Source: a virus
Length of the DNA: 49,745 nucleotides
Direction: 5' to 3' (one strand)
IMG/VR virus record: IMGVR_UViG_3300000101_000026
Location: 1 to 49,745 of that record
Numbering within the stretch: position 1 is the stretch's first letter; every line of letters starts with the position of its first letter. Of the stretch, positions 38,901 through 48,699 are shown one piece after another. Below the pieces are notes generated by a model. The model did no database searches, was not told where the DNA came from, and saw only the letters and a program-made list of their open reading frames with translations. Made by a program: the position numbers and the translations under genes.

Positions 38901-39095
38901 ATGTCTAAAGGAAAATCTAAAATGGTCGAAGAGACTAAGGATGCACTAGACGTGGTAGCAGGTTCAACGGCACTATTAACCGTAGCCGCATGGGTTCCAC
39001 CCGTTGCCGGTATATTCAGTATCGCTTGGTTTGGTATCCGTATATGGGAATCAGACACTGTGAGGGAGCTTACTAACCGTGTTAAATCTGACTAG
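38901..39095 (+). CDS. Small membrane protein, possible holin partner
   Basis: 64 residues. Residues ~20-48 (VVAGSTALLTVAAWVPPVAG plus IFSIAWFGIRIW) give one or two membrane spans. The ATG at 38922 has AAAGGA upstream and is an alternative start. Next gene, a holin, begins inside its end. Likely part of the lysis cassette, as holin, antiholin or pinholin. Confidence 0.58.
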   Translation: MSKGKSKMVEETKDALDVVAGSTALLTVAAWVPPVAGIFSIAWFGIRIWESDTVRELTNRVKSD

Positions 39096-39456
39096 TTTAA
39101 TCGGCCCTGTGTCGAACCTCGTTGGGGGGTACTTTAAAAATAAAGCCGAAGAGAAGCAGGCCAAGCATCAAGCCAAGATGGAAGTCATCAAAAACGATGC
39201 AGACTGGGAATCTAAGATGGCTGACGCTTCGGCGTCGAGTTGGAAAGACGAATTTTGGACGGTAGTGTTGTCTATCCCCGTGTTCATGGTGGGATACGCT
39301 ATTATTGCTAATGACGTCACTATTATTGACCGAGTACACCTAGGATTTAACGCATTATCAGAGTTACCAGAATGGTATCAATATCTACTGTTTATCGCTA
39401 TCTCAAGCTCTTTTGGTATAAGAGGGGCAAGCAAAATCATGGGGATGCGCAAGTGA
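39079..39456 (+). CDS. Holin (3-span family type)
   Basis: 125 residues from a GTG that overlaps the preceding gene. Amphipathic N-terminus (LIGPVSNLVGGYFKNKAEEK), conserved-looking SSWKDEFWTVVLSIPVFMVGY, and a last span YLLFIAISSSFGIRGA with a basic end. Typical of the phage holin family with SWKDE before the membrane spans. Permeabilises the inner membrane; the endolysin gene overlaps its stop. Confidence 0.74.
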   Translation: MLNLTSLIGPVSNLVGGYFKNKAEEKQAKHQAKMEVIKNDADWESKMADASASSWKDEFWTVVLSIPVFMVGYAIIANDVTIIDRVHLGFNALSELPEWYQYLLFIAISSSFGIRGASKIMGMRK

Positions 39457-39803
39457 GTCGGTACAAGTATTTTAAGATAGAAGATTTTAACTGCCAAGAG
39501 ACGGGCGAGAACGAGATGGAGCCTGACTTCATCGACCAATTAGATGAGCTACGAGAAGCCTGCGGGTTTCCTTTCATAGTTACATCTGGGTACAGAAGCC
39601 CTCTCCATAGTATTGAGAAGCGTAAAGCGACTCCGGGCACACATGCTCAAGGTATCGCCGCCGACATTGCTGTATCTGGAGGCCAACAGCGCCGCCTAAT
39701 AGTAGAGAAAGCCCTAGAGTTAGGGTTCGGTGGTATAGGCATCGCTAAAGGCTTTGTACACGTAGACATCCGGTGCAGCAAAGAAGTGATGTGGTGTTAT
39801 TAA
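39453..39803 (+). CDS. Endolysin, peptidase M15 family
   Basis: 116 residues from the GTG at 39453, overlapping the holin stop (GTGA) with GGGGAT upstream. Zinc peptidase M15 residues are clear: SGYRSP (Arg48), GTHAQGIAADI (His64, Asp71) and FVHVDIR (His103). Cuts peptide cross-links in peptidoglycan. No signal peptide, so export depends on the holin. Confidence 0.88.
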   Translation: MSRYKYFKIEDFNCQETGENEMEPDFIDQLDELREACGFPFIVTSGYRSPLHSIEKRKATPGTHAQGIAADIAVSGGQQRRLIVEKALELGFGGIGIAKGFVHVDIRCSKEVMWCY

Positions 39804-40444
39804 GAGGCGCCGCACTAGCGCTAGTGATTGTAACCTTGGGGGTTACGGCGGACAGCACTAATAACCAAGACGGTAGTCTAAATACGAACACCGTGGACTC
39901 TACTGTAGATAGTAACAACGTCTCGGCGGACAACTCCACGAGCAATACGTATAACGGTGCGGGAGCCGGTGGTGATATTCCCGTAACTAGCGCAATAGCC
40001 CCAAGCTACATAACAAACGGGCTAGAGTCGTGCCTTAGAGGCGGCGGCGCAGGACTTCAAACTGGGGTATTTGGTATAACCGCAGGGCGATACAAAGACG
40101 ACCACCACTGTAACAGGCGTAGAGATGCTAAGATGCTTATGGAACAAGGCATGAAAGTAGCCGCTATCGCCCGCATGTGTGAAGACAAGAAAGTATGGAG
40201 GGCTATGTTCATATCTGGCACCCCCTGCCCCATACTAAGTAATGGTAAGCTAGTCGCAGGAAAGCGTAGTTACCTAATTATGAAGACACTGCCAGAGCTG
40301 TATATACCGGACTACTCTAAGAAAAACATAGAGTGGTATAACTCAATACTCGGAATTGGTAAAGAAGATGATGAAGAACAAGATAGCGATACTGACCTCT
40401 CTATTAGCGATAGGTTCCGTAGCTCAAGCAAGTCAGCTAGATGA
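39791..40444 (+). CDS. Exported Cys-containing lysis-region protein
   Basis: 217 residues from the probable GTG start at 39791; GTG 39773 or 39794 are alternatives. N-terminal signal or anchor (LLRGAALALVIVTLGVTA), Asn/Ser/Thr-rich linker, then a conserved part: NGAGAGGDIPVTSAIAPSYI, GITAGRYKDDHHCNRRRDAK, MKVAAIARMCEDKKVWRAMF, CPILSNGKLVAGKRSYL. I recognise this family from marine phages next to lysis genes; its function is not known. Four Cys could form disulfides. Confidence 0.62.
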   Translation: MVLLRGAALALVIVTLGVTADSTNNQDGSLNTNTVDSTVDSNNVSADNSTSNTYNGAGAGGDIPVTSAIAPSYITNGLESCLRGGGAGLQTGVFGITAGRYKDDHHCNRRRDAKMLMEQGMKVAAIARMCEDKKVWRAMFISGTPCPILSNGKLVAGKRSYLIMKTLPELYIPDYSKKNIEWYNSILGIGKEDDEEQDSDTDLSISDRFRSSSKSAR

Positions 40445-41204
40445 CCTCATAGCCGCATCTTCTCAGATAGCGGGGCAGGTAGACCGAGGTAATAGACTAG
40501 TAGGCGCTGCGATGCACATGGGATATGACGGTAACATCTCAGATGGAACTCTATCCTCCACCGCCCACATCACCGCACAAGACGTTGAGGCGTATAACTA
40601 TGCGTTAGATAATATCTCTGGGTTTAGTCCTTATGGGGATACACAGACGTATTTGGAGAACGCCGCGAATGCTGAGCTAGACCTCATGCACGATGCTGTA
40701 GAGGTGTTTAGTGGTGCTGTTGTAGAGTTGGTCACAGTAACTGAAGTAGCGGATATGGTGACTAGCGCAGATACTCCTAACGAACAGGCCGCCGTACAGG
40801 ATTACGTACAAGCAAATGTCGAAGCCTTGAAGGTAGACCAGACTACAGTAGATACGTACAACCAGTCTATTGATGACATCGAGACTCACGCTAACAACGC
40901 AGGTGCATACCTCGGCGTAGCCGCCAACAAAGAGGCAGTAGCATTCCTAGAACAAGGCGCCGCCGACAGCAACACCACGGTAGACACTGCTGACATTACC
41001 TACAATGCAAACCAACAGTGGGTGACGATGACTTACAGCACAGGTAACGCTAACGCCGTATTTGTAAACGGTACCGATGCCTTTGGTGTAAATTTATACC
41101 TATCTGAAGCGGACATACTAGACTACGGGGCACAGTCTGATTACTACCTAGCCGGAGCCAATGGCGACAGTTACGACTGCTACTCTCAAGGCGTGTGTCC
41201 ATAA
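40371..41204 (+). CDS. Secreted protein with signal peptide, unknown function
   Basis: 277 residues. MKNKIAILTSLLAIGSVAQAS is a classical Sec signal peptide (cleavage after QA-S or SVAQA). The mature part is acidic and helical with many Asp/Asn/Ala, ending in a Tyr/Cys-containing segment (YDCYSQGVCP). Starts 74 bases inside the previous gene in another frame. Periplasmic product; a role in lysis or infection is inferred from place only. Confidence 0.6.
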   Translation: MKNKIAILTSLLAIGSVAQASQLDDLIAASSQIAGQVDRGNRLVGAAMHMGYDGNISDGTLSSTAHITAQDVEAYNYALDNISGFSPYGDTQTYLENAANAELDLMHDAVEVFSGAVVELVTVTEVADMVTSADTPNEQAAVQDYVQANVEALKVDQTTVDTYNQSIDDIETHANNAGAYLGVAANKEAVAFLEQGAADSNTTVDTADITYNANQQWVTMTYSTGNANAVFVNGTDAFGVNLYLSEADILDYGAQSDYYLAGANGDSYDCYSQGVCP

Positions 41205-41680
41205 TGGCGTTGGAAGATACAGAGCTAAAAATCGGAAATACGTCATTTAAAGGTGTATATATTGCGATTTTATTGAGTTTAGCGACCACTTTAGGTGGTG
41301 GTGTTTGGACTGCTAGTTCACTGTACGGTCGATTGACGGCGGTAGAGGCCGTGCAAATACCAGATATTAAACCGCTGCAAGAAACTATCGCGCTTATGCA
41401 GCAACAGCTTACCGATAATGATGTTAGTCAACTAAAGAGTAAACTTGCCGAGTTAGGCGTAAACCTCAAGACTATCATGGAACAACAGAAGGATTTACTT
41501 GAAATCAAAAAACAAGTAAATGAGCTAGATAAAGGGGTTGAGGGTATAAAAGCCACCGTTGCAGAGTCTAAAATACTTGCCGAAGGCGTGAAAGATATTG
41601 AGGCCCGTGTTAAGGTTATAGCTAAAGAAATAGATGATTTGTGGGAAGGACTAGACTACTTATCCAATCCCCTTAAATAG
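41204..41680 (+). CDS. Membrane-anchored coiled-coil protein, possible inner-membrane spanin
   Basis: 158 residues from the ATG sharing the previous stop's A (TAATG). One membrane span at ~15-37 (GVYIAILLSLATTLGGGVWT), then a long periplasmic coiled coil (LQETIALMQQQL; LLEIKKQVNELDKGVEGIKA), ending LWEGLDYLSNP. The architecture fits an i-spanin; no overlapping lipoprotein gene was found, so the assignment is tentative. Confidence 0.55.
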   Translation: MALEDTELKIGNTSFKGVYIAILLSLATTLGGGVWTASSLYGRLTAVEAVQIPDIKPLQETIALMQQQLTDNDVSQLKSKLAELGVNLKTIMEQQKDLLEIKKQVNELDKGVEGIKATVAESKILAEGVKDIEARVKVIAKEIDDLWEGLDYLSNPLK

Positions 41681-41689
41681 AGACTAGAC

Positions 41690-43558
41690 ATGGCAATACA
41701 AAAAATAGACCTACGCCCCGGAGTAAACCGCGAGAACACTCGCTATACTAATGAGGGCGGTTGGTGGGAAAGTGATAAAGTTCGTTTTCGTCAAGGCAAC
41801 CCCGAGAAGATTGGTGGGTGGCAGCGCCTCACTGCGGATACGTTCCTAGGTGTATGCCGTTCTCTGTTTAACTGGAATGATCTAGGGGGCACGGATCTGC
41901 TTGGTGTGGGTACTAACCTAAAGTTTTACCTGTATACAGGTGGTACGTACAACGACATTACCCCCATAAGAGCAACAACAACTAACGGTATTACCTTTAG
42001 TGCTTCAAATGGTAGTGCTGTTATTACTGCTACCGACAACGCGCATGGAGCTTTTGTAGGGGACTTTGTTACCTTTGCTCAGGCTGTCAGTCTTGGTGGT
42101 AATATAACCGCAGCGGTGCTAAACAAAGAGTACCAGATAACTTCTGTACCTAGCGCAGACACCTTTACCTTCGTTGCTACCGCTACAGCTAGTTCTAGCG
42201 ATACAGGTAACGGGGGTTCCGGGGCGGATGCTGTATACCAGATTAACACTGGGGCTGAAACACAAGCACCTCCCGGTACAGGATGGGGCGCAGGCTACTG
42301 GGGACAAAGCACTTGGGGAGATGGTAGCGGGGTTAGTTTGGACATCCGCCTGTGGAGCCAAGCTAACTTTGGTGAAGACTTACTCTTTGCCCCTATCGCT
42401 GGCCCTATATACATCTCTGACCGTAGTGACTCACTAACAACACGCGGCACCTTGTTATCTGCTGAAAGCGGAGCTTCTAACGTGCCGACAACGCAGCACG
42501 GGCTACTAGTGTCTGATGTAAGTAGGTTCGTATTTTGTTTCGGGTGTAACCCTTTGGGGAGTGCTGTAGCTAACCGCATGTTAGTGCGTTGGTCAGATCA
42601 AGAAGACGCTACTAACTGGACGCCGGCAGCTACTAACCAGTCGGGCGGGATAACACTATCTAAAGGCAGTAAGATCGTTACCGCTATCCAGTCCAGACAA
42701 GAAATACTAGTGTTTACAGATGCAGCAGTGTATGCGATGCAGTATGTAGGTGCGCCCGCAGTGTGGTCTGCTCAGCTTGTAGGCGAAAATACCTCTATCG
42801 CAGGGACTAACGCTGTAGCTTATGCTAATGGTATGGCCTTCTGGATGGGTAGAGATAAGTTCTACGTCTACGATGGGCGAACCCAATCCCTACCATGTGA
42901 CCTACGTAAGTATATATTCGACGACTTTAACTCTGAACAGACCGAGCAAGTTGCGGCGGGTACAAACGAGTCCTACCACGAAATATGGTGGCACTACCCC
43001 TCTAAGAACTCTCTCACTAACGATAAGTACGTCATCTACAACTACCTAGAAAACATATGGTACTACGGTACTATGGCGCGCACTGCATGGCTGGACTCTG
43101 GGATACAGAACCACCCTTTCGCTGCTACGTATAACGGCGTTGTGGTAGAGCATGAGTTAGGTACGGACGACAGCGAACTAGCCACAACTAGCCCTATAAC
43201 TGCATCCATAACTTCTGCACAATTTGACATAGGAGATGGTGATAGGTTCTCTTTTGTAAATAAGATATACCCAGATATATCCTTTGCCGGCTCTGAAGCA
43301 GGTAACGCTACCGTAACCATGTCGCTGTTCCCCAGTAAAAACTCTGGTTCGGGGTACAACAACCCCCTATCTGAGGGTGGGCAGGCAGGGCAAAATGTAG
43401 TGCGTGGGATCACTACCCCCATCGAAGAATTTACTGGGGAGGTAGACGTACGCGTTAGAGGTAGGCAGCTCACGTTAAAAGTAGAGTCTACAGGCGCGGG
43501 AGCCAAGTGGCAGTTAGGTAAGCCTCGTATAGAGATACGTCCTGATGGGAGAAGATAA
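41690..43558 (+). CDS. Tail tubular / nozzle protein (beta-propeller type)
   Basis: 622 residues. Starts IQKIDLRPGVNRENTRYTNE and GGWWESDKVRFRQGNPEKIG, with repeated WxDxxD-like and VYDGRTQSLPCDLRKYI blades and NLENIWYYGT-like turns later. Such proteins form the podovirus tail nozzle or hub under the adaptor ring. Position between lysis genes and the second tailspike fits a tail component. Confidence 0.72.
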   Translation: MAIQKIDLRPGVNRENTRYTNEGGWWESDKVRFRQGNPEKIGGWQRLTADTFLGVCRSLFNWNDLGGTDLLGVGTNLKFYLYTGGTYNDITPIRATTTNGITFSASNGSAVITATDNAHGAFVGDFVTFAQAVSLGGNITAAVLNKEYQITSVPSADTFTFVATATASSSDTGNGGSGADAVYQINTGAETQAPPGTGWGAGYWGQSTWGDGSGVSLDIRLWSQANFGEDLLFAPIAGPIYISDRSDSLTTRGTLLSAESGASNVPTTQHGLLVSDVSRFVFCFGCNPLGSAVANRMLVRWSDQEDATNWTPAATNQSGGITLSKGSKIVTAIQSRQEILVFTDAAVYAMQYVGAPAVWSAQLVGENTSIAGTNAVAYANGMAFWMGRDKFYVYDGRTQSLPCDLRKYIFDDFNSEQTEQVAAGTNESYHEIWWHYPSKNSLTNDKYVIYNYLENIWYYGTMARTAWLDSGIQNHPFAATYNGVVVEHELGTDDSELATTSPITASITSAQFDIGDGDRFSFVNKIYPDISFAGSEAGNATVTMSLFPSKNSGSGYNNPLSEGGQAGQNVVRGITTPIEEFTGEVDVRVRGRQLTLKVESTGAGAKWQLGKPRIEIRPDGRR

Positions 43559-45516
43559 TGCCCGGGGATATTACTAGATATAACGTACCCTTTGTAGCTC
43601 CGGCACTGCCGAACGCCCCAACCGAATACAGCCAGATTGCGGCTAATGAAAATAACCGTGCCTTACGTATATACTTTAACCAGATAGATAAAGCGTTACG
43701 GACACAGACCTCTAGCACTATTACCCCTGCGCAGTTCGGTGCGGGAGGCGATGGCTCAGATGATACCGCAGCTATCCTAGATATGGTTGCTTACGTCAAG
43801 AATAACGGTGGGGGCACGATAGACTTAGAAGATAAGATTTATTCTGTTGGCGCTACTATTGCATTTGGCGTCCCAGTCACATTACTGTGTGGTGCCGGCG
43901 CTGGATTTAGAGCTTTAACTACAGGAACTTATACTTCGATTACAGGCAGGTCTGGAGTAGTTAATAACAACCCTGATAATGGCAATCCTTACACTGTACT
44001 ATTTGACATTGATGGGATGGCTTACTCCGCATTCCACGGCAGATTTATTCTAACCTCAAATGGCCAAGAAAAATTAATGGGCGGGGAAGTAAAGTATCTT
44101 GAAAACGTAGTTGCTATTGCCCAACAGGATGGCTCAGGCCCAGTTCAGGCACTCAACGGATACTTTGAGTCTTTATACATTACCAGATTACACTGCGCAT
44201 TCTTCCAGCCTGAAAAGGTTACAAACTATGGGCCAGTTCTCCCGTACACACGTACTTGGTTTGCTCGACTAGAGATTATTAAGTGCTATCAAGCATGGAA
44301 CTTCCTACATGTTAATGGTTTCGATGACTGCGCTGTGGGTGTTTTGCGAGTCAACAAGTGCGCCGCTGATGCTTACGCTAAGGCGTTTGACTTAGATGCT
44401 TTTGAGGCTTTCTTTGCTGGCGGTAAGGCCACAGCTACAGGTACTTTTACAATACCTCAAGGCGCAAGTGTTAATGCGGGAAGTTTTGTTGACAACACAA
44501 GGTACAGAATAACAACTTTAGGGTCTGGAAATTGGAACGCATACCTTGGTACATCAGGCATAACCTACGCAGTAGGTGACTTCTTTATAGCAACTAACAA
44601 TAACGGTTCAGCTTTGACAGGGGCTGTAGTTACGGCAGGTAACAATACTTTTACAGTGAGCGCAGATGCAGATGTTGCTGTTGGTGACGCAGTAATGGTA
44701 AAAGATGCAGAGATTTATGGTCAAGGTTTTGTAACTAAGATTGCTACACTCAGCGGCACTTCTGGTACATTCGAAGACCCCGGGTTTGTTGCCGTCACCA
44801 ATAAAGGATTTATATTTGCTGCTGGCGGTTTTGACATGGACAGAGCTACATTCGTTTGTGCCAAGCTCTACCTTGAGGGAGTTCATCACAAGCTACTTCA
44901 TTTTACACGTCAGGGCACACTTGATGCTCAGACCTTAAAGTTTTCTACTGGTGAGTTTGCTTGCTATCAGGGAAGGCCAATAGTCTTTGAGCACATTAGC
45001 TCTTTGTGCAATATAGGCAGCATCCCCCAGAGTGAACATGGTGTTAATGGCAACCCCTTGGAAGAAACTGCGTTAGGCAAGTTGATTCAATCTTACGTTT
45101 ACTACGGATTGAGATCATTTATTGATATAGAGATACCGCCAGATAGCGGGAATGAATTTAACTTCTTTCCTGATCATAATTGCACCATTAAGATGATGAT
45201 GACTAGGCAAAACTTTATCACCTTTGGGATAGAGCCTATTGTGGTTGGGCATACTATATACAGTGATGCTGGTAAACCGGGTGGACTCAGGGAGTATTCT
45301 ACAAGTAACAGCCAGTTGTTTGTTGAGTATTCAGATCAGACAGTTAAAGTATCTGGTGACATTGGCGGGACTCCAATGCTAATTAATGACGGCAAATTAA
45401 GAGTTGACAACTCTGCGGCAGCTACTAATCTAGGTTCAGTAGCCAAAAAAATAGAGGTATTTTCTGAAGGCGGTGTTAGCCTTGGGTTTATACCAGTGTA
45501 TTCATCAATAACTTAA
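43558..45516 (+). CDS. Second tailspike, pectate-lyase-like beta-helix
   Basis: 652 residues; ATG shares a base with the previous stop. N-terminus (PFVAPALPNAPTEYSQIAAN) is a different anchor from the other tailspike. Then PAQFGAGGDGSDDTAAILDM opens a beta-helix, GFDDCAVGVLRVNKC marks helix turns, and an inserted beta-module lies at ~290-410 (TGTFTIPQGASVNAGSF). Probable polysaccharide-degrading receptor-binding protein. AT-rich relative to neighbours. Confidence 0.76.
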   Translation: MPGDITRYNVPFVAPALPNAPTEYSQIAANENNRALRIYFNQIDKALRTQTSSTITPAQFGAGGDGSDDTAAILDMVAYVKNNGGGTIDLEDKIYSVGATIAFGVPVTLLCGAGAGFRALTTGTYTSITGRSGVVNNNPDNGNPYTVLFDIDGMAYSAFHGRFILTSNGQEKLMGGEVKYLENVVAIAQQDGSGPVQALNGYFESLYITRLHCAFFQPEKVTNYGPVLPYTRTWFARLEIIKCYQAWNFLHVNGFDDCAVGVLRVNKCAADAYAKAFDLDAFEAFFAGGKATATGTFTIPQGASVNAGSFVDNTRYRITTLGSGNWNAYLGTSGITYAVGDFFIATNNNGSALTGAVVTAGNNTFTVSADADVAVGDAVMVKDAEIYGQGFVTKIATLSGTSGTFEDPGFVAVTNKGFIFAAGGFDMDRATFVCAKLYLEGVHHKLLHFTRQGTLDAQTLKFSTGEFACYQGRPIVFEHISSLCNIGSIPQSEHGVNGNPLEETALGKLIQSYVYYGLRSFIDIEIPPDSGNEFNFFPDHNCTIKMMMTRQNFITFGIEPIVVGHTIYSDAGKPGGLREYSTSNSQLFVEYSDQTVKVSGDIGGTPMLINDGKLRVDNSAAATNLGSVAKKIEVFSEGGVSLGFIPVYSSIT

Positions 45517-45538
45517 CGATTAGAGAGGTTACGCTGTA

Positions 45539-48500
45539 ATGGGTAGAGGCATGGGCGCAATGCAGGCGAACCACATAATGAGTGGTGGTGGTGGTAGAGG
45601 TACTACTCGTGGTTCCCAGAACTTCAGTATCTACCAAAACCCTGACTCCCTACGTCCCCGCTCGACGCACGAGGAGCGCACAAAGACTTCGCAGGGTTAT
45701 GGTAAGCCGCCAGTCTATAACACGCGAGCTGACCATCCGGCCTACTCATATACACCGTCAGATGCGGAAAGGCAGGCTTTCTACGATGCTAATCCCGGCA
45801 CAGACCCCTCGAAAAATACGGGTAATTGGCTTAGGGATGCAGTCAGAGATAATTCCGTTAGAGATACACTAGGTAGTGCGCCCGGCGTAATAGGGACAGG
45901 ACTAGAAAACACTTACGACTACGTTACAGGTATACCCGCAGCGGAAGTAACCTATAGTATTCTTGGGGGCACTCTTTTCAAAGATACCGCTAATATGTTC
46001 GGGAAACTACTGGACGCCCCAAAAGCGATATATGAATGGTGGCACAGCAATGAAAACTACTTACGCCCAGAGAACCTATCTAAAATCTCAGATATTTACG
46101 GGCGCGACCTCACCATAGATCAACAACGGCAAGCCCTCGAATCGTTTACATCTCAAATGCCGGGTGGGGATGATTTACTGAAAAGTATAGACGCTATTCA
46201 GTCAGGGCAGTACGGTGCACCTACGAGCGGGGGTACCCCTACTGGGGGTGATGGTTCAGGCGTGGGGGGCACACTAAGTAACCCTAATTTTGATGCGAGT
46301 GGGCGGGCAACCCGTGTACAAGTGCCCGGGGGCGGCACCGTTGGCGTAACACGTAAGGTTCTAAAGCCCGGCGATTCCGGGTATGTAGACTACGGCGACC
46401 CCCGTAACATGAGCCAGTCACGACAGTATCAGTACTTTCAGCAACTCAAGGGAATGGGCGAAGACATTAACATGTCGGACGAGGAGTGGGAGAACGCTTC
46501 TGACGCTGAACGCCAAGCCAACCTTGAAGATCGACAAGCGTTCCGAGAGCTGCATGGAGAAGACCTTAACACCCTCCAAGGCTACATGCGTTCGTATAAC
46601 CCAACTACTTACGGCACAGACGCAGATGGCGACCCTATATATGCAGAGGGGTCTATTTCTGGGTACAACTTAGATAGTCTTTCCCCCTTTGATGATGATT
46701 TTGGTAGTCCAGAGCGTTTAGCCGATGTTGAAACTAAGTTCCTAAATGGAGAGATTAGTGAGACCCAGCTTAACCGTTATCTAGACGATGTAGAACGTAG
46801 TACCGGCGATACTTTCAACGTGCCGTTGGGGGAGTCTCTAGAAATGCTAGAGAGCGCAGGGTTTACAGATAGGGAGCTACAAGAGTTCTCGGTAGACTAC
46901 ACTACGATTGATCCTAACACGGGGGAATACCGATCAGACGAAGAATACTTTGATTACTTTGAGTCGGTGGTTAATCAGCTAGAATTTGAAGACCCAGAAC
47001 TCGAAGTCGAAGCGTACGATATGTACGACACTAGGCGCACCGAAGATTACGCAAACGCGTTTGACTACCTAGATGCCGTGGCAGGTACTGATACCTTCGG
47101 CGAAGTGTTTTCTACTATGGATGCGGAAAAAGCGAACGCCTACTTAGACTACCTAAAAGATCAGGGGCGGCTCGAAGACTCTGTTTATAGAGAGATGGTA
47201 GCTGCAAACCTATCGACAGATGACCAAAAGTTTTTCTACCTGCAAGATGAAACTACTATTGCCACAAACGCGTCCGGCAGCATATATGATGATTACCGCA
47301 TCGTACAGTTTGATGAGTTAGACACAGAGTACGATAGCCCTAGTAGCATCGAAGGGTTCACTGACGAGCAGAACGAGCGCCGCGCCACGATTGCTATGTT
47401 AGATGCAGGTAATGTGTCTTTCTCTGACGTGCAGAAGGGGGTGGAAAAACCCAAAAAGAAGAAGTGGTACGAAGACCCACTAGAAGTACTTAAAAGTGCG
47501 GGGGAGTCTTGGTTCTTCGGGGGTACTAAAGAACTCGGCCCTGCTATTGAGAACGTCCTCAAGGGAGAAGCCAATAGTCAGGATTGGCTGCAAGTCACCC
47601 CTTTTGCCTTGGAAATGGCAGAGGTTATCACCCCCGGCGTAAGTCGAGATGATGCGCAGGAACTGGGGGAGATTGCAAGAGCTGATGCCCTAGCGAATGG
47701 CGCAACGGCGGCGACTGCGGTGCAGGCGGGAAAAGATGCGTATGACACAGCACGCCTCGGTAAGGGGTTTGTCTTTGGTGACTTATACACCATGGGGTAT
47801 AACGAGAGTAAGGCCGCTATAAACGCCACGCTTACTGGTAACCTAGACGAGTTTGCTAAGCAGCGAGTAACAGCCGTTGCCTTTGAGAAAGGTATGAACG
47901 CCATAGGGGATACTGACCTAGTAAAAAGCATGTCTCCTAAAGTTAGAGAGGCTACGCATAAAACCCTAGTTGACTTAGCAAACGGTAAGAGCCTAGAAGA
48001 CTCCCTCAAAGACCAAGCTAAAGATTACGGAGAAGAAGTATTAGAAGATTGGGCCGAAGAACGTTGGGACGAATGGAAACCTAAGCTAGAACAGATGGGG
48101 CGAGACTTCGACGACAACTACTTGCAGCCGCTAAAAGACATGCTACCCGATGGGGGGCAAGCTAGAAAATTCCTTAGCGACTTTGATGATGAAGTGGTGC
48201 AGAAGTTCACTAAGCCTATAGGCGACCTAGGTTCTGATATAGACGATAACATCATACAGCCTGTACGGGACTTCGTAGAAGATAATGTTATTGACCCTAT
48301 AGACGATGTTATTGATGAGTTTGGTGACGAGCTACCAGACGGGCCTGACTTACCAGACGATGATGACTTCGACTTCCCTGATATGCCAGACTTCGGAAGG
48401 TTCCTAAGTGTCCTAGGGCCACTAGCCGGTATGCCGGGGTATGCTCCTCCAGAAGAAGAGAAAGGTGAAGACGATTTAATGCAGTTTGCAGAGCCCTATG

Positions 48501-48682
48501 ACTTCTCTGGAGATAGCATATTCAGGGATAGAGCACAAGAAAAACGTTTTGGCATTACGCGAGATAGTGATACACTACTAACAGATATTAATGCCAATGT
48601 TAATGACACTAACCTAGACGAATTTGCAGGGCTTGAAGGGCTCGATGGAGTTCCCCAACTTAGCAGGTTTCGTGGGTTTTAG
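45539..48682 (+). CDS. Large acidic virion-type protein, unknown (1047 residues)
   Basis: Gly-rich start (GRGMGAMQANHIMSGGGGRG), disordered Pro/Gly/Thr linker near 235-270, a long acidic helical centre with many Asp/Glu, KKKKWYEDPLEVLKSAGESW at ~645, helical repeats after 690, an Asp/Pro-rich stretch near 935-970 (DELPDGPDLPDDDDFDFPDM) and a conserved-looking end (LDGVPQLSRFRGF). No domain recognised. Size and place suggest an internal virion or ejection protein, by analogy only. Confidence 0.55.
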   Translation: MGRGMGAMQANHIMSGGGGRGTTRGSQNFSIYQNPDSLRPRSTHEERTKTSQGYGKPPVYNTRADHPAYSYTPSDAERQAFYDANPGTDPSKNTGNWLRDAVRDNSVRDTLGSAPGVIGTGLENTYDYVTGIPAAEVTYSILGGTLFKDTANMFGKLLDAPKAIYEWWHSNENYLRPENLSKISDIYGRDLTIDQQRQALESFTSQMPGGDDLLKSIDAIQSGQYGAPTSGGTPTGGDGSGVGGTLSNPNFDASGRATRVQVPGGGTVGVTRKVLKPGDSGYVDYGDPRNMSQSRQYQYFQQLKGMGEDINMSDEEWENASDAERQANLEDRQAFRELHGEDLNTLQGYMRSYNPTTYGTDADGDPIYAEGSISGYNLDSLSPFDDDFGSPERLADVETKFLNGEISETQLNRYLDDVERSTGDTFNVPLGESLEMLESAGFTDRELQEFSVDYTTIDPNTGEYRSDEEYFDYFESVVNQLEFEDPELEVEAYDMYDTRRTEDYANAFDYLDAVAGTDTFGEVFSTMDAEKANAYLDYLKDQGRLEDSVYREMVAANLSTDDQKFFYLQDETTIATNASGSIYDDYRIVQFDELDTEYDSPSSIEGFTDEQNERRATIAMLDAGNVSFSDVQKGVEKPKKKKWYEDPLEVLKSAGESWFFGGTKELGPAIENVLKGEANSQDWLQVTPFALEMAEVITPGVSRDDAQELGEIARADALANGATAATAVQAGKDAYDTARLGKGFVFGDLYTMGYNESKAAINATLTGNLDEFAKQRVTAVAFEKGMNAIGDTDLVKSMSPKVREATHKTLVDLANGKSLEDSLKDQAKDYGEEVLEDWAEERWDEWKPKLEQMGRDFDDNYLQPLKDMLPDGGQARKFLSDFDDEVVQKFTKPIGDLGSDIDDNIIQPVRDFVEDNVIDPIDDVIDEFGDELPDGPDLPDDDDFDFPDMPDFGRFLSVLGPLAGMPGYAPPEEEKGEDDLMQFAEPYDFSGDSIFRDRAQEKRFGITRDSDTLLTDINANVNDTNLDEFAGLEGLDGVPQLSRFRGF

Positions 48683-48699
48683 ATAATCGGAGATAAACA

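Noticed and set aside
45517-45530. Possible ninth dyad element (CGATTAGAGAGG)
   Set aside because: Only one arm is present; the following bases do not pair.
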